From an uncultured Pseudomonadota bacterium (lineage in GTDB: Bacteria > Pseudomonadota > Gammaproteobacteria > Burkholderiales > SG8-39), in NCBI GenBank assembly GCA_903895005.1, contig CAITSH010000541.1:1-10750 (forward strand): 10,750 bases of DNA, in the 5' to 3' direction. The notes beneath the pieces were generated by a model. That model saw only the letters and a program-made list of their open reading frames with translations. It ran no database searches and was not told the DNA's origin. Of the stretch, positions 1 to 8,035 are shown piece after piece (position 1 is the first letter of the stretch; each line of letters begins with the position of its first letter). The translations under genes were made by a program, and so were the position numbers.

Positions 1-1366
1 GCGCCAGCTCGTCACGCGAGTAGCCCAGAATCACGCATAGCTGGTCGTTGAATTGCTCCCAGCGTTTTGACGAGGGCGATGTGACGGCGAGTCCGACAAA
101 CGGCAATTCATAAAATTTGGCGAACAAGGCCTTGGCCTGCACTTGTGCAGAGAGCAGGTCGGCCACGCGCTGCTGCCGGAACAACGCAAACAGCGCCGCC
201 CCTACCGCCGTTGCGGCAACGAGGGCGATCAGGCCGATCCAGCCGGCCAGCGTATAAAGGGGCGCGAGAATTTCGGCGCGGTCAACCTTGGCAATGACGT
301 GCCATGTGGTGCCGGCGACCGGCCTGAACGCCGCGAGAACCAGCGTACCGCGGTAATCCTTGCCGCTTATGATGCCGGGCTTGTTGCGAAGAACCGCTTG
401 AACGGCCGGCACCTGCGTCTCCGTAAGCGGCACGCGGAGCTTCAGGGACGCATTCTTGTCATAGCGAAGCTCATTCAGATAAATCACGCTGTCACCATCG
501 CGGCGCACCAGCAGCGACTCGCCGCTCTGGCTGCTGGTCGGCCAGCCGATGATAAGCGGGTATAGGAATCGCGCCGCGCTGATGCGCAGTACAGCGGCCC
601 CTTGCGCGACTTCGGCGCCATTTTGATGCAGCAGGAGCGGAACGATGATGTCCAGATGAACATCCGCGCCCGGGGCGCTGTGCAACTCACTCACCTTGAT
701 CTGACGGTCTCTGATCGCGGCGGCAACCAAGACCGAAATTTCCGCCGTCATGGCAACAGATTGCCCCACGAGCAGCAGCGGCTGCGCGCGCACATCGACC
801 AAGGTGATGCTGTCGTAGTCGAACGCCCGCTGCAGGGAAAGCAATCGATCGTGAATAACTTCACGTTCTTTTTCGCCGCCGGCGCGTTGAAAATTGGCAA
901 CGCGCATGACAAAACCGGTACTGCCCGCAAGCGCGGTCGCATCGCCACGGCGTTCCGCCAACCAGGATTCAATCTGTCCGGCCTTCAGGTTCGCAATGGC
1001 CGAGAGATCCATTTTCGCGTCATTTTCAACCTGCCCCGAATACAAGGACACAACGGACAGGCCTAGCAGCGGTGCGATCAGCGCCAGAATGGCGATCGCA
1101 ATCTTCGCGCGATGCCTGCGCCCGGGGTCGGGCACCACACGGTTTGTTTCGGTGCCCCTCGGCTCATCGCGCCCCACATTCAGCAACACATAAAGGAGGC
1201 CGCTTGAGACGACCACAAAGGCGAGGCCCTTGACCAGTTCGATGCGTTTGAGCAACTCCGGATCAGTGACGACCAGGGTCAGCAGGTAACCGGACACAGC
1301 CACCCACACCGCCGCGAACGCGGCGTAAACAAACACGATGGCCAGATTGGGGAAGTGACGTTTCAA
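1..1366 (-). CDS. Membrane sensor protein with periplasmic Cache-like region and PAS domain (5' part, cut by window edge)
   Basis: Reading the minus strand from 1411 down to position 2 gives one open frame with no stop. No ATG occurs near its beginning. I place the start at TTG 1366-1364 (MKRHFPNLAIVF...), which just precedes the first hydrophobic segment; GTG 1336-1334 is an alternative. From the TTG, about 455 residues are visible. Hydrophobic segments lie at about 9-33, 44-64, 88-109 and 370-395. Segments 3 and 4 flank a region of about 260 residues of the type seen in double-Cache sensors, with an amphipathic opening containing KAGQIESWLAERRGDA. A stretch from about residue 413 (LFAKFYELPFVGLAV..., then QFNDQLCVILGYSRDELA) matches the start of a PAS domain. 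The output domain (histidine kinase or GGDEF/EAL) lies outside the window, so its signalling type is unknown. The ligand is also unknown. Confidence 0.82.
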   Translation of the reverse strand, partial: MKRHFPNLAIVFVYAAFAAVWVAVSGYLLTLVVTDPELLKRIELVKGLAFVVVSSGLLYVLLNVGRDEPRGTETNRVVPDPGRRHRAKIAIAILALIAPLLGLSVVSLYSGQVENDAKMDLSAIANLKAGQIESWLAERRGDATALAGSTGFVMRVANFQRAGGEKEREVIHDRLLSLQRAFDYDSITLVDVRAQPLLLVGQSVAMTAEISVLVAAAIRDRQIKVSELHSAPGADVHLDIIVPLLLHQNGAEVAQGAAVLRISAARFLYPLIIGWPTSSQSGESLLVRRDGDSVIYLNELRYDKNASLKLRVPLTETQVPAVQAVLRNKPGIISGKDYRGTLVLAAFRPVAGTTWHVIAKVDRAEILAPLYTLAGWIGLIALVAATAVGAALFALFRQQRVADLLSAQVQAKALFAKFYELPFVGLAVTSPSSKRWEQFNDQLCVILGYSRDELA

Positions 1367-1459
1367 GAAAAGGCCCGGTCGAAGCGATGTACCGCCGCCG
1401 CGCCGCGCGAGTCAGTAGCAGGAGTTAGTCAGTATGACAGCGAAATGAGCCTTTCGCGC

Positions 1460-1475
1460 TTAGACAATCGTCTAA
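1460..1475. promoter_or_regulatory. Palindrome upstream of the sensor gene, possible operator
   Basis: TTAGAC-AATC-GTCTAA is a perfect 6-bp inverted repeat with a 4-base centre. It lies about 95-110 bases upstream of the proposed TTG start of the sensor gene and 56 bases beyond the end of cysB. Position and symmetry suit a binding site for a dimeric regulator. I do not recognise the regulator. Confidence 0.35.
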
Positions 1476-1485
1476 AAGCACCTCA

Positions 1486-1500
1486 AAAAGCGCCGCTTTT
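1486..1500 (-). terminator. Possible weak terminator of cysB
   Basis: AAAAGC-GCC-GCTTTT forms a 6-bp stem with a 3-base loop, 31 bases past the cysB stop codon. In the minus-strand transcript the distal arm ends in a run of five T, as in a short intrinsic terminator. The stem is short and half of it is A:T pairs, so termination may be weak. Confidence 0.4.
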
Positions 1501-1530
1501 CTCCTGCTCGGGCCGGGCTTCGTCGTTACG

Positions 1531-2472
1531 CTACAGCTCGTAACTCTCCTGCCCGCCCGACATGGCACGGTCTATGGTCTTGCGCGTCAGCTGCGGCGCA
1601 AACAGCTCGACAAACTCATACGCATAGCCACGCAACATGGTGCCACGCCGCAGTGCAACACGCGTTGTCGAAGACCGGAACAGGTGGCCCGCGTCGATGG
1701 CGCGCAGGTGGTTGTCGCGCTTGGGATCAAAGGCCATGGCCGCAACGATACCCACCCCGAGACCCAATTCAACATAGGTCTTGATAACGTCGGCGTCGAT
1801 GGCCGAGAGCACCACATCAAACGCCAGGCCACGCGCGGTAAAGGCTTCATCGATATGTGAGCGGCCTGTAAATGCGGCGTCGTAGGTGACGATGGGGTAC
1901 TTGGCCAGTTCTTCCAGCGTCAGGCGCTCAAGCTTGGCCAGCGGATGCTTCGGTGGCACCACCACCGAGTGATGCCAGGTGTAGGCGGGCAGCGCCAGCA
2001 ACTGCGGATAATGGTCCAGCGCCTCGGTGGCGCTGGCGATATCGGCCTCGCCGGTCAGCGCCATCTGCGCCAGTTGCGACGGGCTGCCCTGCTGCAGCGT
2101 GAGCTTGACCTTGGGGTAGCGCTGCTTGAACTCGTGCACGATTTTCGGCAGGGCATAGCGCGCCTGGGTGTGCGTCGTTGCGATGGTGAGCGTGCCGGCG
2201 CGCTTGTCCTGGAACTCGCCGCCGACGCGCTTGAGGTTGTCCACCTCCTGCAACACGCGCTCGACAATCTTGAGCACGGCACTGCCCGGTTCGGTCAGCG
2301 CGACAAAGCGCTTGCCGCGCCGCTCAAAGATTTCGATCCCCAGTTCCTCCTCGAATTCCTTGATCTGCTTGGAGACCCCCGGCTGCGAGGTATGCAGCGC
2401 ATTGGCCGCCTCGGTCAGGTTCAAGCCCTGTCGAACGGTTTCACGCACGTAACGTAATTGCTGGAAATTCAT
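1531..2472 (-). CDS. cysB: LysR-type transcriptional regulator CysB, sulfur assimilation
   Basis: The 313-residue protein has the LysR architecture: an N-terminal winged helix-turn-helix at about 1-60 (NLTEAANALHTSQPGVSKQI at about 18-37 is the DNA-binding helix pair) and a two-lobed effector domain from about 93. TTHTQARY at 99-106 and FTGRS at 201-205 put Thr100, Thr102, Gln103 and Thr202 where enteric CysB binds sulfate or N-acetylserine. Length is close to enteric CysB (324). The start ATG at 2472 is preceded by an AAGG ribosome site. In known systems CysB activates genes for sulfite and sulfate reduction in response to acetylserine and represses its own gene. Here it is divergent from cysI across an AT-rich region, which supports direct control of that operon. 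Some betaproteobacteria carry a second CysB-like paralogue for sulfonate use. The reductase neighbour favours the CysB role. Confidence 0.9.
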   Translation of the reverse strand: MNFQQLRYVRETVRQGLNLTEAANALHTSQPGVSKQIKEFEEELGIEIFERRGKRFVALTEPGSAVLKIVERVLQEVDNLKRVGGEFQDKRAGTLTIATTHTQARYALPKIVHEFKQRYPKVKLTLQQGSPSQLAQMALTGEADIASATEALDHYPQLLALPAYTWHHSVVVPPKHPLAKLERLTLEELAKYPIVTYDAAFTGRSHIDEAFTARGLAFDVVLSAIDADVIKTYVELGLGVGIVAAMAFDPKRDNHLRAIDAGHLFRSSTTRVALRRGTMLRGYAYEFVELFAPQLTRKTIDRAMSGGQESYEL

Positions 2473-2640
2473 GACCTTACTTTCTTTATATACGAATTAG
2501 TTATTTATATATCTATTGTTATTCTTTTTAATAATAACCAGAGTTTATTACGATTGCGTCCTGCCTGGGAAGCATCCCTACAAGCCAATGCACTTTTGCA
2601 ACCCCGCAAACGGGGGACTGAAAACACTTCGGGTGAAGCG
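2473..2640. promoter_or_regulatory. AT-rich divergent cysB-cysI promoter region with GTTATT repeats
   Basis: Between the divergent start codons, positions 2480-2555 are strongly AT-rich in an otherwise GC-rich window. GTTATT occurs at 2500-2505 and again at 2518-2523, 18 bases apart, and its inverted copy AATAAC is at 2533-2538. This arrangement suits multi-site binding by a LysR tetramer such as CysB. CysB sites are poorly conserved, so the assignment is inference from position. I could not choose a convincing -35/-10 pair among the many AT hexamers. Confidence 0.6.
2567..2638 (+). promoter_or_regulatory. cysI leader with three short hairpins, the last covering the ribosome site
   Basis: The leader holds three consecutive small inverted repeats: GGGA-AGCA-TCCC (2567-2578), CCCCG-CAAA-CGGGG (2602-2615) and CTTC-GGGT-GAAG (2627-2638). 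The last ends two bases before the cysI ATG and contains the only purine-rich stretch (GGGTGAAG) that could serve as ribosome site. The elements are visible. Any role in translational control is inference, and the shape matches no riboswitch class that I recognise. Confidence 0.35.
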
Positions 2641-4320
<1,680 letters not shown>

Positions 4321-4341
4321 ACATTGCAACAGGAGTCCATC

Positions 4342-4836
4342 ATGCCCACACTCATCAAGCACCAGAAAATCACCGCCGACACCTGGAAACTGCTCCAGGA
4401 GGGAGAAACCTTTCCCGCATCCGGCGACGTGATCGTGCCGCTCTCGTTGTGGTTGAGCAAGCGCGAAGTGCTGGTCTCGCGTGTCGGCCGCACCGGCGTA
4501 TGGCTCAAGCCCGATGACGAGCCCTCGCTCCTCGCCACCGACTTTGCCGTGCTGCCGCTGATCGCCGTACTCTTTCCGGCCTTTACCGACGGGCGCGGCT
4601 ATTCGACCGCACGGCTGCTGCGCGAACGCTACGGTTACAGCGGCGAGCTGCGCGCCATCGGCGATGTCTTGCGCGACAATATTTTCTACCTGTCGCGCGT
4701 CGGTTTCGACGCCATCGCCCTGCGTGACGGCGAAGATGCGAAAGAGGCCTTGTCCGCATTCAATGACTTTACCGATGCCTACCAGATCTCGGTCGAGCGC
4801 CCGCAACCGCTGTTCCGGCGCCGTCTCGCCGCTTAA
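4342..4836 (+). CDS. DUF934 family protein of the cys operon
   Basis: The 164-residue protein carries the DUF934 hallmark FTDGRGYS at 81-88, followed by ARLLRERYGYSGELRAIGDV (90-109) and RDNIFYLSRVGFDA (111-124). It has no signal peptide or membrane segment and should be cytoplasmic. The start is ATG 4342, with AGGAG at 4331-4335, rather than the in-frame TTG at 4324. It follows cysI by 21 bases. In many beta- and gammaproteobacteria DUF934 genes sit directly behind cysI and before cysH. A support role in sulfite reduction, such as reductase assembly or electron supply, has been guessed from this linkage. I know of no proven biochemical function. Confidence 0.88.
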   Translation: MPTLIKHQKITADTWKLLQEGETFPASGDVIVPLSLWLSKREVLVSRVGRTGVWLKPDDEPSLLATDFAVLPLIAVLFPAFTDGRGYSTARLLRERYGYSGELRAIGDVLRDNIFYLSRVGFDAIALRDGEDAKEALSAFNDFTDAYQISVERPQPLFRRRLAA

Positions 4837-4850
4837 GCCGGACTCCGGTC

Positions 4851-5399
4851 ATGTTCAAACAATTTTTCAAGACGAAAAAATTCAGTCCGCGACTGGCCGA
4901 AAAGATAGCCGCGCTTGAGTCGACCCTTGAGGACATTGCCGCAAAGCACGTACCTGCGACGCTGGCATCGCGCCTCTCCGCTGCAGACATGGTGATGACG
5001 CATGTCATCCTGAGACGCAGTCTGGACATCAGCATCGTCGCGCTTGAATCCGCCCCCCTCGGCGCTGAAGCCTTGAACCTTATCAAGTCAGTCCGGCAGC
5101 GCTACCAGTACACGATCAACCGGATTAGTCCGGTCGCCGGCGCGATCCTTGGTGCCGCTGCCTGGGTGGTCTCCGCGCCTTCAGCGGATCTCCTCGCAAT
5201 GGGTGGCAACGCCCCGGTGTTCCCACTGTTGCGGGATTGGACCAACGAGGAAATTCAAACTTACCTCGACGCATACGGGATGCCCTACACCGGTTCCGCT
5301 GCCTTGAACGGCCGGACCGCGGATTTCGTGGAGCCGCGCACAGGCTGGCGCACTCCCTGCGGCACGCGCGCGCCGTCACAAATTACTGACATGGCATGA
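4851..5399 (+). CDS. Shortened, divergent CysH-like protein (PAPS/APS reductase fold), probably not a standard reductase
   Basis: The 182-residue product occupies the cysH slot of the operon, but typical CysH proteins have about 230-250 residues. Likeness is seen in two places. Residues 37-94 (ATLASRLSAADMVMTHVILR..., then ESAPLGAEALNLI) track the CysH segment with AEDMVLTDLI and LDTGRLHAETL. Residues 104-147 (AWVVSAPSADL, then FPLLRDWTNEEIQTYLDAYGMPY) track the CysH segment with TGxRRxQS and NPLxxWTxxDVWxYI. The piece between them is about 30 residues shorter, the TGxRR arginines are replaced by VSAPS, and LDTGRL reads LESAPL. The CC/CxxC cluster cysteines are absent. The only cysteine is C170 in RTPCGTR near the C-terminus, where enteric CysH has its catalytic KxECGLH. 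Equivalence of C170 is speculative. The ribosome site is weak. The frame is intact and its end overlaps the SUMT gene, so this is a degenerating or repurposed CysH, not an obvious frameshift pseudogene. Confidence 0.65.
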   Translation: MFKQFFKTKKFSPRLAEKIAALESTLEDIAAKHVPATLASRLSAADMVMTHVILRRSLDISIVALESAPLGAEALNLIKSVRQRYQYTINRISPVAGAILGAAAWVVSAPSADLLAMGGNAPVFPLLRDWTNEEIQTYLDAYGMPYTGSAALNGRTADFVEPRTGWRTPCGTRAPSQITDMA

Positions 5400-6154
5400 G
5401 CGGAACCGTCTTTCTCGTCGGCGCGGGCCCCGGTGCGCCGGATCTTTTGACGCTGCGCGCAGCGCGCCTGCTCGAATCGGCGGACATCGTGTTCCACGAT
5501 GCGCTGGTTCACCCGGACACGCTGGCCCTTGCGACGAAGGCGGAAAAAATCGCGGTCGGCAAACGTTGCGGCAGGCATTCGACCGCACAGAAGTTCATCA
5601 ACAAACGCCTCATCGACGCCGCGCAAAAGCACAAAATCGTGGTGCGACTCAAGGGCGGCGATCCGATGTTGTTCGGCCGGGCGCAGGAAGAAATAGACGC
5701 CCTCTCATCGGCCGGCATTCCGTTTGAAATCGTTCCCGGTATTACCGCCGCGCTTGCCGCGAGCGCTCAGATCGGGGTGTCACTGACACGCCGCGGCTTG
5801 TCTCGCAATGTCGTGTTTGTCACGCCGCGCGTGGGTGAGGCTGAGCACGCCGGTGACTGGATGTCGTGCGTGCTCGCCGCCGATACCGCCGCAATTTATA
5901 TGGGCGCAGGTCAGGCGGATGCAATCAGCGCGGGCCTGATTGGGCGCGGCATGCACTGCGACACCCCGGTCGCGATTGTCGAGAATGTTTCAGCGCCTGG
6001 ATGCAGCGCGCACTATGGGACGCTCATCCAGCTTGCGGCCCTTGCCGCCGGAACCGGTTCCGGACCCGCGGTGATTCTGCTCGGCGAGGTGTTGCGCGAA
6101 CAACTCGACGCGAAGGTGGCGACAAGCCGCGCCGTACGCCTCGCCAGCGCCTGA
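5396..6154 (+). CDS. cobA: Uroporphyrinogen-III C-methyltransferase (SUMT), siroheme synthesis
   Basis: The 252-residue protein uses S-adenosylmethionine to methylate uroporphyrinogen III at C2 and C7, giving precorrin-2 for siroheme or cobalamin. Visible tetrapyrrole-methylase motifs are VGAGPGAPDLLT (8-19, SAM-binding loop), VVRLKGGDPMLFGRAQEE (82-99) and EIVPGIT (111-117). It has the length of a stand-alone SUMT and lacks the N-terminal dehydrogenase/ferrochelatase part of full CysG, so those steps must be encoded elsewhere. Its ATG overlaps the stop of the CysH-like gene (ATGA), which implies translational coupling. Siroheme is the CysI cofactor, which explains the operon membership. The sequence VTPR at 142-145 stands where many family members have TGH; I treat it as a subgroup difference. 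Confidence 0.92.
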   Translation: MSGTVFLVGAGPGAPDLLTLRAARLLESADIVFHDALVHPDTLALATKAEKIAVGKRCGRHSTAQKFINKRLIDAAQKHKIVVRLKGGDPMLFGRAQEEIDALSSAGIPFEIVPGITAALAASAQIGVSLTRRGLSRNVVFVTPRVGEAEHAGDWMSCVLAADTAAIYMGAGQADAISAGLIGRGMHCDTPVAIVENVSAPGCSAHYGTLIQLAALAAGTGSGPAVILLGEVLREQLDAKVATSRAVRLASA

Positions 6155-6160
6155 GCATGC

Positions 6161-6218
6161 GCTTGCCCCGGTCTTGCGCCGGCGGTTAAACCGCGCCGCG
6201 GCAAGCCGAATTTGCCGC
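6161..6218 (+). terminator. Complex inverted repeats after the cys operon, possible terminator
   Basis: Seven bases past the SUMT stop codon, GCTTGCC (6161-6167) pairs with GGCAAGC (6200-6206), enclosing a second hairpin GCGGTT-A-AACCGC (6182-6194). The distal arm also overlaps a competing 7-bp repeat, GCGGCAA (6198-6204) with TTGCCGC (6212-6218). There is no T tract. The element could end the cys transcript or act as a processing or stability structure. Confidence 0.4.
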
Positions 6219-6311
6219 AATATTTCCGTAATACCGGGAGGCTTATCCCCGCCATAAAACAGTGGCATCATTGCGCCCATTCAATGTTCAACAACCTGTC
6301 AGGAGGGCTCC

Positions 6312-6875
6312 ATGTCCGGAGGCGCGCATCTCGATCCGTCCAACAAAAAAATCGCCATGTTCATCTCCATTCTCGCCGTGGTTCTGGCGTTCTCGGAGAC
6401 ACTGGGCAAAAGCGCACAAACACTGGCGCTGACGCTGAACATCGAGGCCTCCAACCACTGGGCGTTTTTCCAGGCCAAGACCATACGCATGACCACGCTG
6501 CGCACCGCCGCCGAGTCGGCAGAGCTGGAGCTCGCCCGCGCAACCAACGCGCAAAACAAGGAGCTGCTGCAAAAGCGCATCGACGAATGGAAAAAGACCT
6601 CGGCCCGTTACGACAGCGAGCCCGAAACGCAAGAAGGCCGCAAGGAACTGGCGGCACGCGCCAAGGAAGCCGAGAAAAAGCGCGACCGCAACCTCGCTGC
6701 GTATCACCATTACGAACTGGCTTCTGCCGCGACGCAGATCGCCATCGTTCTCGCCTCGGCTGAAGTGATCACCGGCGTAGTCGCCCTGATGTGGGGTTCG
6801 GCGGCGCTTGGCGTGGCGGCCGTGGTGTTCTGCCTGATCGGGTTTTTCGCACCGCTGTCGGTGCACCTGTTCTAG
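6312..6875 (+). CDS. DUF4337 family membrane protein
   Basis: The 187-residue protein matches the DUF4337 pattern: SNKKIAMFISILAVVLAFSE (10-29) followed by TLGKSAQTLAL and then EASNHWAFFQAKTIRMT (45-61). It has one hydrophobic segment at about 13-30, a charged helical and probably coiled-coil middle at about 64-130 rich in Glu, Lys and Ala, and two membrane segments at about 141-160 and 163-183. The start is ATG 6312, with AGGAGG at 6300-6305. It is separated from the cys operon by 157 bases containing strong inverted repeats, so it is probably its own unit. The function of the family is unknown. The layout suggests an inner-membrane protein with a cytoplasmic or periplasmic coiled-coil loop. 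Nothing in the sequence ties it to sulfur metabolism. Confidence 0.85.
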   Translation: MSGGAHLDPSNKKIAMFISILAVVLAFSETLGKSAQTLALTLNIEASNHWAFFQAKTIRMTTLRTAAESAELELARATNAQNKELLQKRIDEWKKTSARYDSEPETQEGRKELAARAKEAEKKRDRNLAAYHHYELASAATQIAIVLASAEVITGVVALMWGSAALGVAAVVFCLIGFFAPLSVHLF

Positions 6876-6915
6876 GGCATCAACGCGCGACACAGGCGCA
6901 TTCCCGAACGCACGT

Positions 6916-6949
6916 CATCGTCATGCCCGCACCTTCGGGCATGACGATG
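6916..6949. terminator. Perfect 14-bp hairpin between convergent genes, bidirectional terminator or palindromic repeat
   Basis: CATCGTCATGCCCG (6916-6929) and CGGGCATGACGATG (6936-6949) form a perfect 14-bp stem with loop CACCTT. It lies between the convergent ends of the DUF4337 gene (6875) and the SDR gene (6962). A stem of this strength there probably stops or stabilises transcripts in both directions. There is no clear T run on either side. Its GTCAT(G/T)CCCGC core resembles the dispersed GTCATTCCCGC palindromes common in proteobacterial intergenic regions. Confidence 0.6.
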
Positions 6950-6961
6950 GATTCAATGTCG

Positions 6962-7708
6962 CTAGGGCATGATCTCGCCGCCGTTGGGGTGCAGCAACTG
7001 ACCGCAGTAGTAGCGCGCCTCATCCGTGGCAAGGAACACATAACCCGGGGTCATGTCATCGGGCGTGCCAAGGCGCTTGAGCGGCAGGCTTTGCGCGTGG
7101 GCGCGCTTCACGTCCTCTGACAGCGGATCGAATCCGGTGTCGACCATTCCCGGCGCAACACCGTTGACCAGGATGCCTTGCGGGGCCATCTCCTTGGCAA
7201 GCGAGCGCATGAACACGATCAGCCCGGCCTTGGCCGCCGAATACGCCGTATAGCGTTCGCGGCCGATGTACCCCAGTTGCGAGCAGGTGAAAATCATCCA
7301 GCCGCGACCGGCCGGAATCATGCGTTTGGCCGCTTCACGCGACACCAGGAATGCGCCACGCAAATGCACGGACATCATGTGGTCCCAGTCATCGACACTC
7401 ATGTCGGTAATGGCCTGCGGGCGCTGTATGCCGGCGTTGCTCACCAGGATATCGAGGTGGCCGAAGGCCGCATCGATGCCCTTGAACATGGCCGCTACAT
7501 CAGCCTCTTTCGAAACGTCGCAACGCAGCGCGACGGCACGCCGCCCAAGCGCGGTGATTTCCTTCACCAAGCTGTCGGCTTCCGCTTCCCGGTCAATCCA
7601 CGCGATCGCAACGTCGGCGCCCTCGGCGGCATAAGCCAGTGCGATGGCGCGGCCAATGCCGGTGTTGCCCCCGGTGACCAGCGCCGTTTTTCCTTCCAGT
7701 CGTTTCAT
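6962..7708 (-). CDS. Short-chain dehydrogenase/reductase (classical SDR)
   Basis: The 248-residue protein is a classical SDR, an NAD(P)-dependent oxidoreductase with a Rossmann fold. The visible motifs are cofactor loop TGGNTGIG (12-19), NAG (91-93), catalytic Ser143 (FTCSQ), and Tyr156-x3-Lys160 (YSAAK). PG at 186-187 (VAPGMVDT) begins the usual segment before the substrate lid. The acidic region after beta-2 is AWIDREAEAD. Family members with closest feel are FabG-like or glucose-1-dehydrogenase-like, but the substrate cannot be told from sequence alone. The C-terminus reads HPNGGEIMP where many SDRs have DGG. I chose ATG 7708, behind GGGAG, over an in-frame GTG at 7723. It is divergent from the TRAP operon, and a shared role in one catabolic pathway is possible but unproven. 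Confidence 0.9.
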   Translation of the reverse strand: MKRLEGKTALVTGGNTGIGRAIALAYAAEGADVAIAWIDREAEADSLVKEITALGRRAVALRCDVSKEADVAAMFKGIDAAFGHLDILVSNAGIQRPQAITDMSVDDWDHMMSVHLRGAFLVSREAAKRMIPAGRGWMIFTCSQLGYIGRERYTAYSAAKAGLIVFMRSLAKEMAPQGILVNGVAPGMVDTGFDPLSEDVKRAHAQSLPLKRLGTPDDMTPGYVFLATDEARYYCGQLLHPNGGEIMP

Positions 7709-8035
7709 TTTCCGCTCCCTCACTCGATATCTCTTTTGTTCGTAACATCGACCAGCACTTACTGCTCTGATGATATTCCAGCGGGACTTGGCATGGCACG
7801 CGACTTGCGTTTCTTGTCTGGTATCCAGGCGGGTAGCTTGGCCGGCACTTCACGGGCCGCGCCCGGGTGCAAGGGCTTTGTGTATGGATGTACGCAGCGT
7901 CAGTGCGTGATATGCTCGAATGCACGAAAAGAGTGCGTTTGGTTTTCAGGGATCTGAACGCGCCCGCAGTTTGTTTTGCGTCACTTTGTTTAATCCGTCA
8001 TCGATTTGATTACCCATGAAGAAGAGGAGATTCTG
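7709..8035. promoter_or_regulatory. Non-coding divergent region between the SDR gene and dctP
   Basis: These 327 bases hold no convincing gene on either strand; open frames here lack codon bias and ribosome sites. The contents are the sigma-54 promoter at 7794-7809 and then a long dctP leader with a GC-rich hairpin at 7845-7870 (outer GCAC/GTGC, inner CGGGC-CGC-GCCCG). The dctP ribosome site AGGAGA lies at 8025-8030. The part nearest the SDR start should contain that gene's minus-strand promoter, which I could not define. Confidence 0.6.
7794..7809 (+). promoter_or_regulatory. Sigma-54 (-24/-12) promoter for the TRAP operon
   Basis: TGGCACG-CGAC-TTGCG matches the sigma-54 consensus TGGCACGNNNNTTGCW at every position except the last. 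The -24 GG and -12 GC have the required spacing. It points toward dctP and predicts a transcript start near 7820, giving a leader of about 215 bases. Sigma-54 promoters need an enhancer-binding activator. For dicarboxylate TRAP systems in Pseudomonas this is the DctB/DctD pair, but no such gene is in the window. Confidence 0.7.

Noticed and set aside
143..1193. Plus-strand open frames opposite the sensor gene
   Set aside because: They are Arg/Ala-rich shadows. The minus strand gives one uninterrupted frame with membrane segments and a PAS start.
2458..2640. Upstream extension of cysI starting at ATG 2458
   Set aside because: The extra 61 residues overlap the start of cysB, cross the AT-rich promoter, have no family likeness and no ribosome site. 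ATG 2641 gives the usual length.
7751..7766. AGCA-N5-TGCT repeat as an enhancer site for a sigma-54 activator
   Set aside because: Arms of four bases are too short, and it lies only about 30 bases from the -24 element, closer than usual for enhancer sites.
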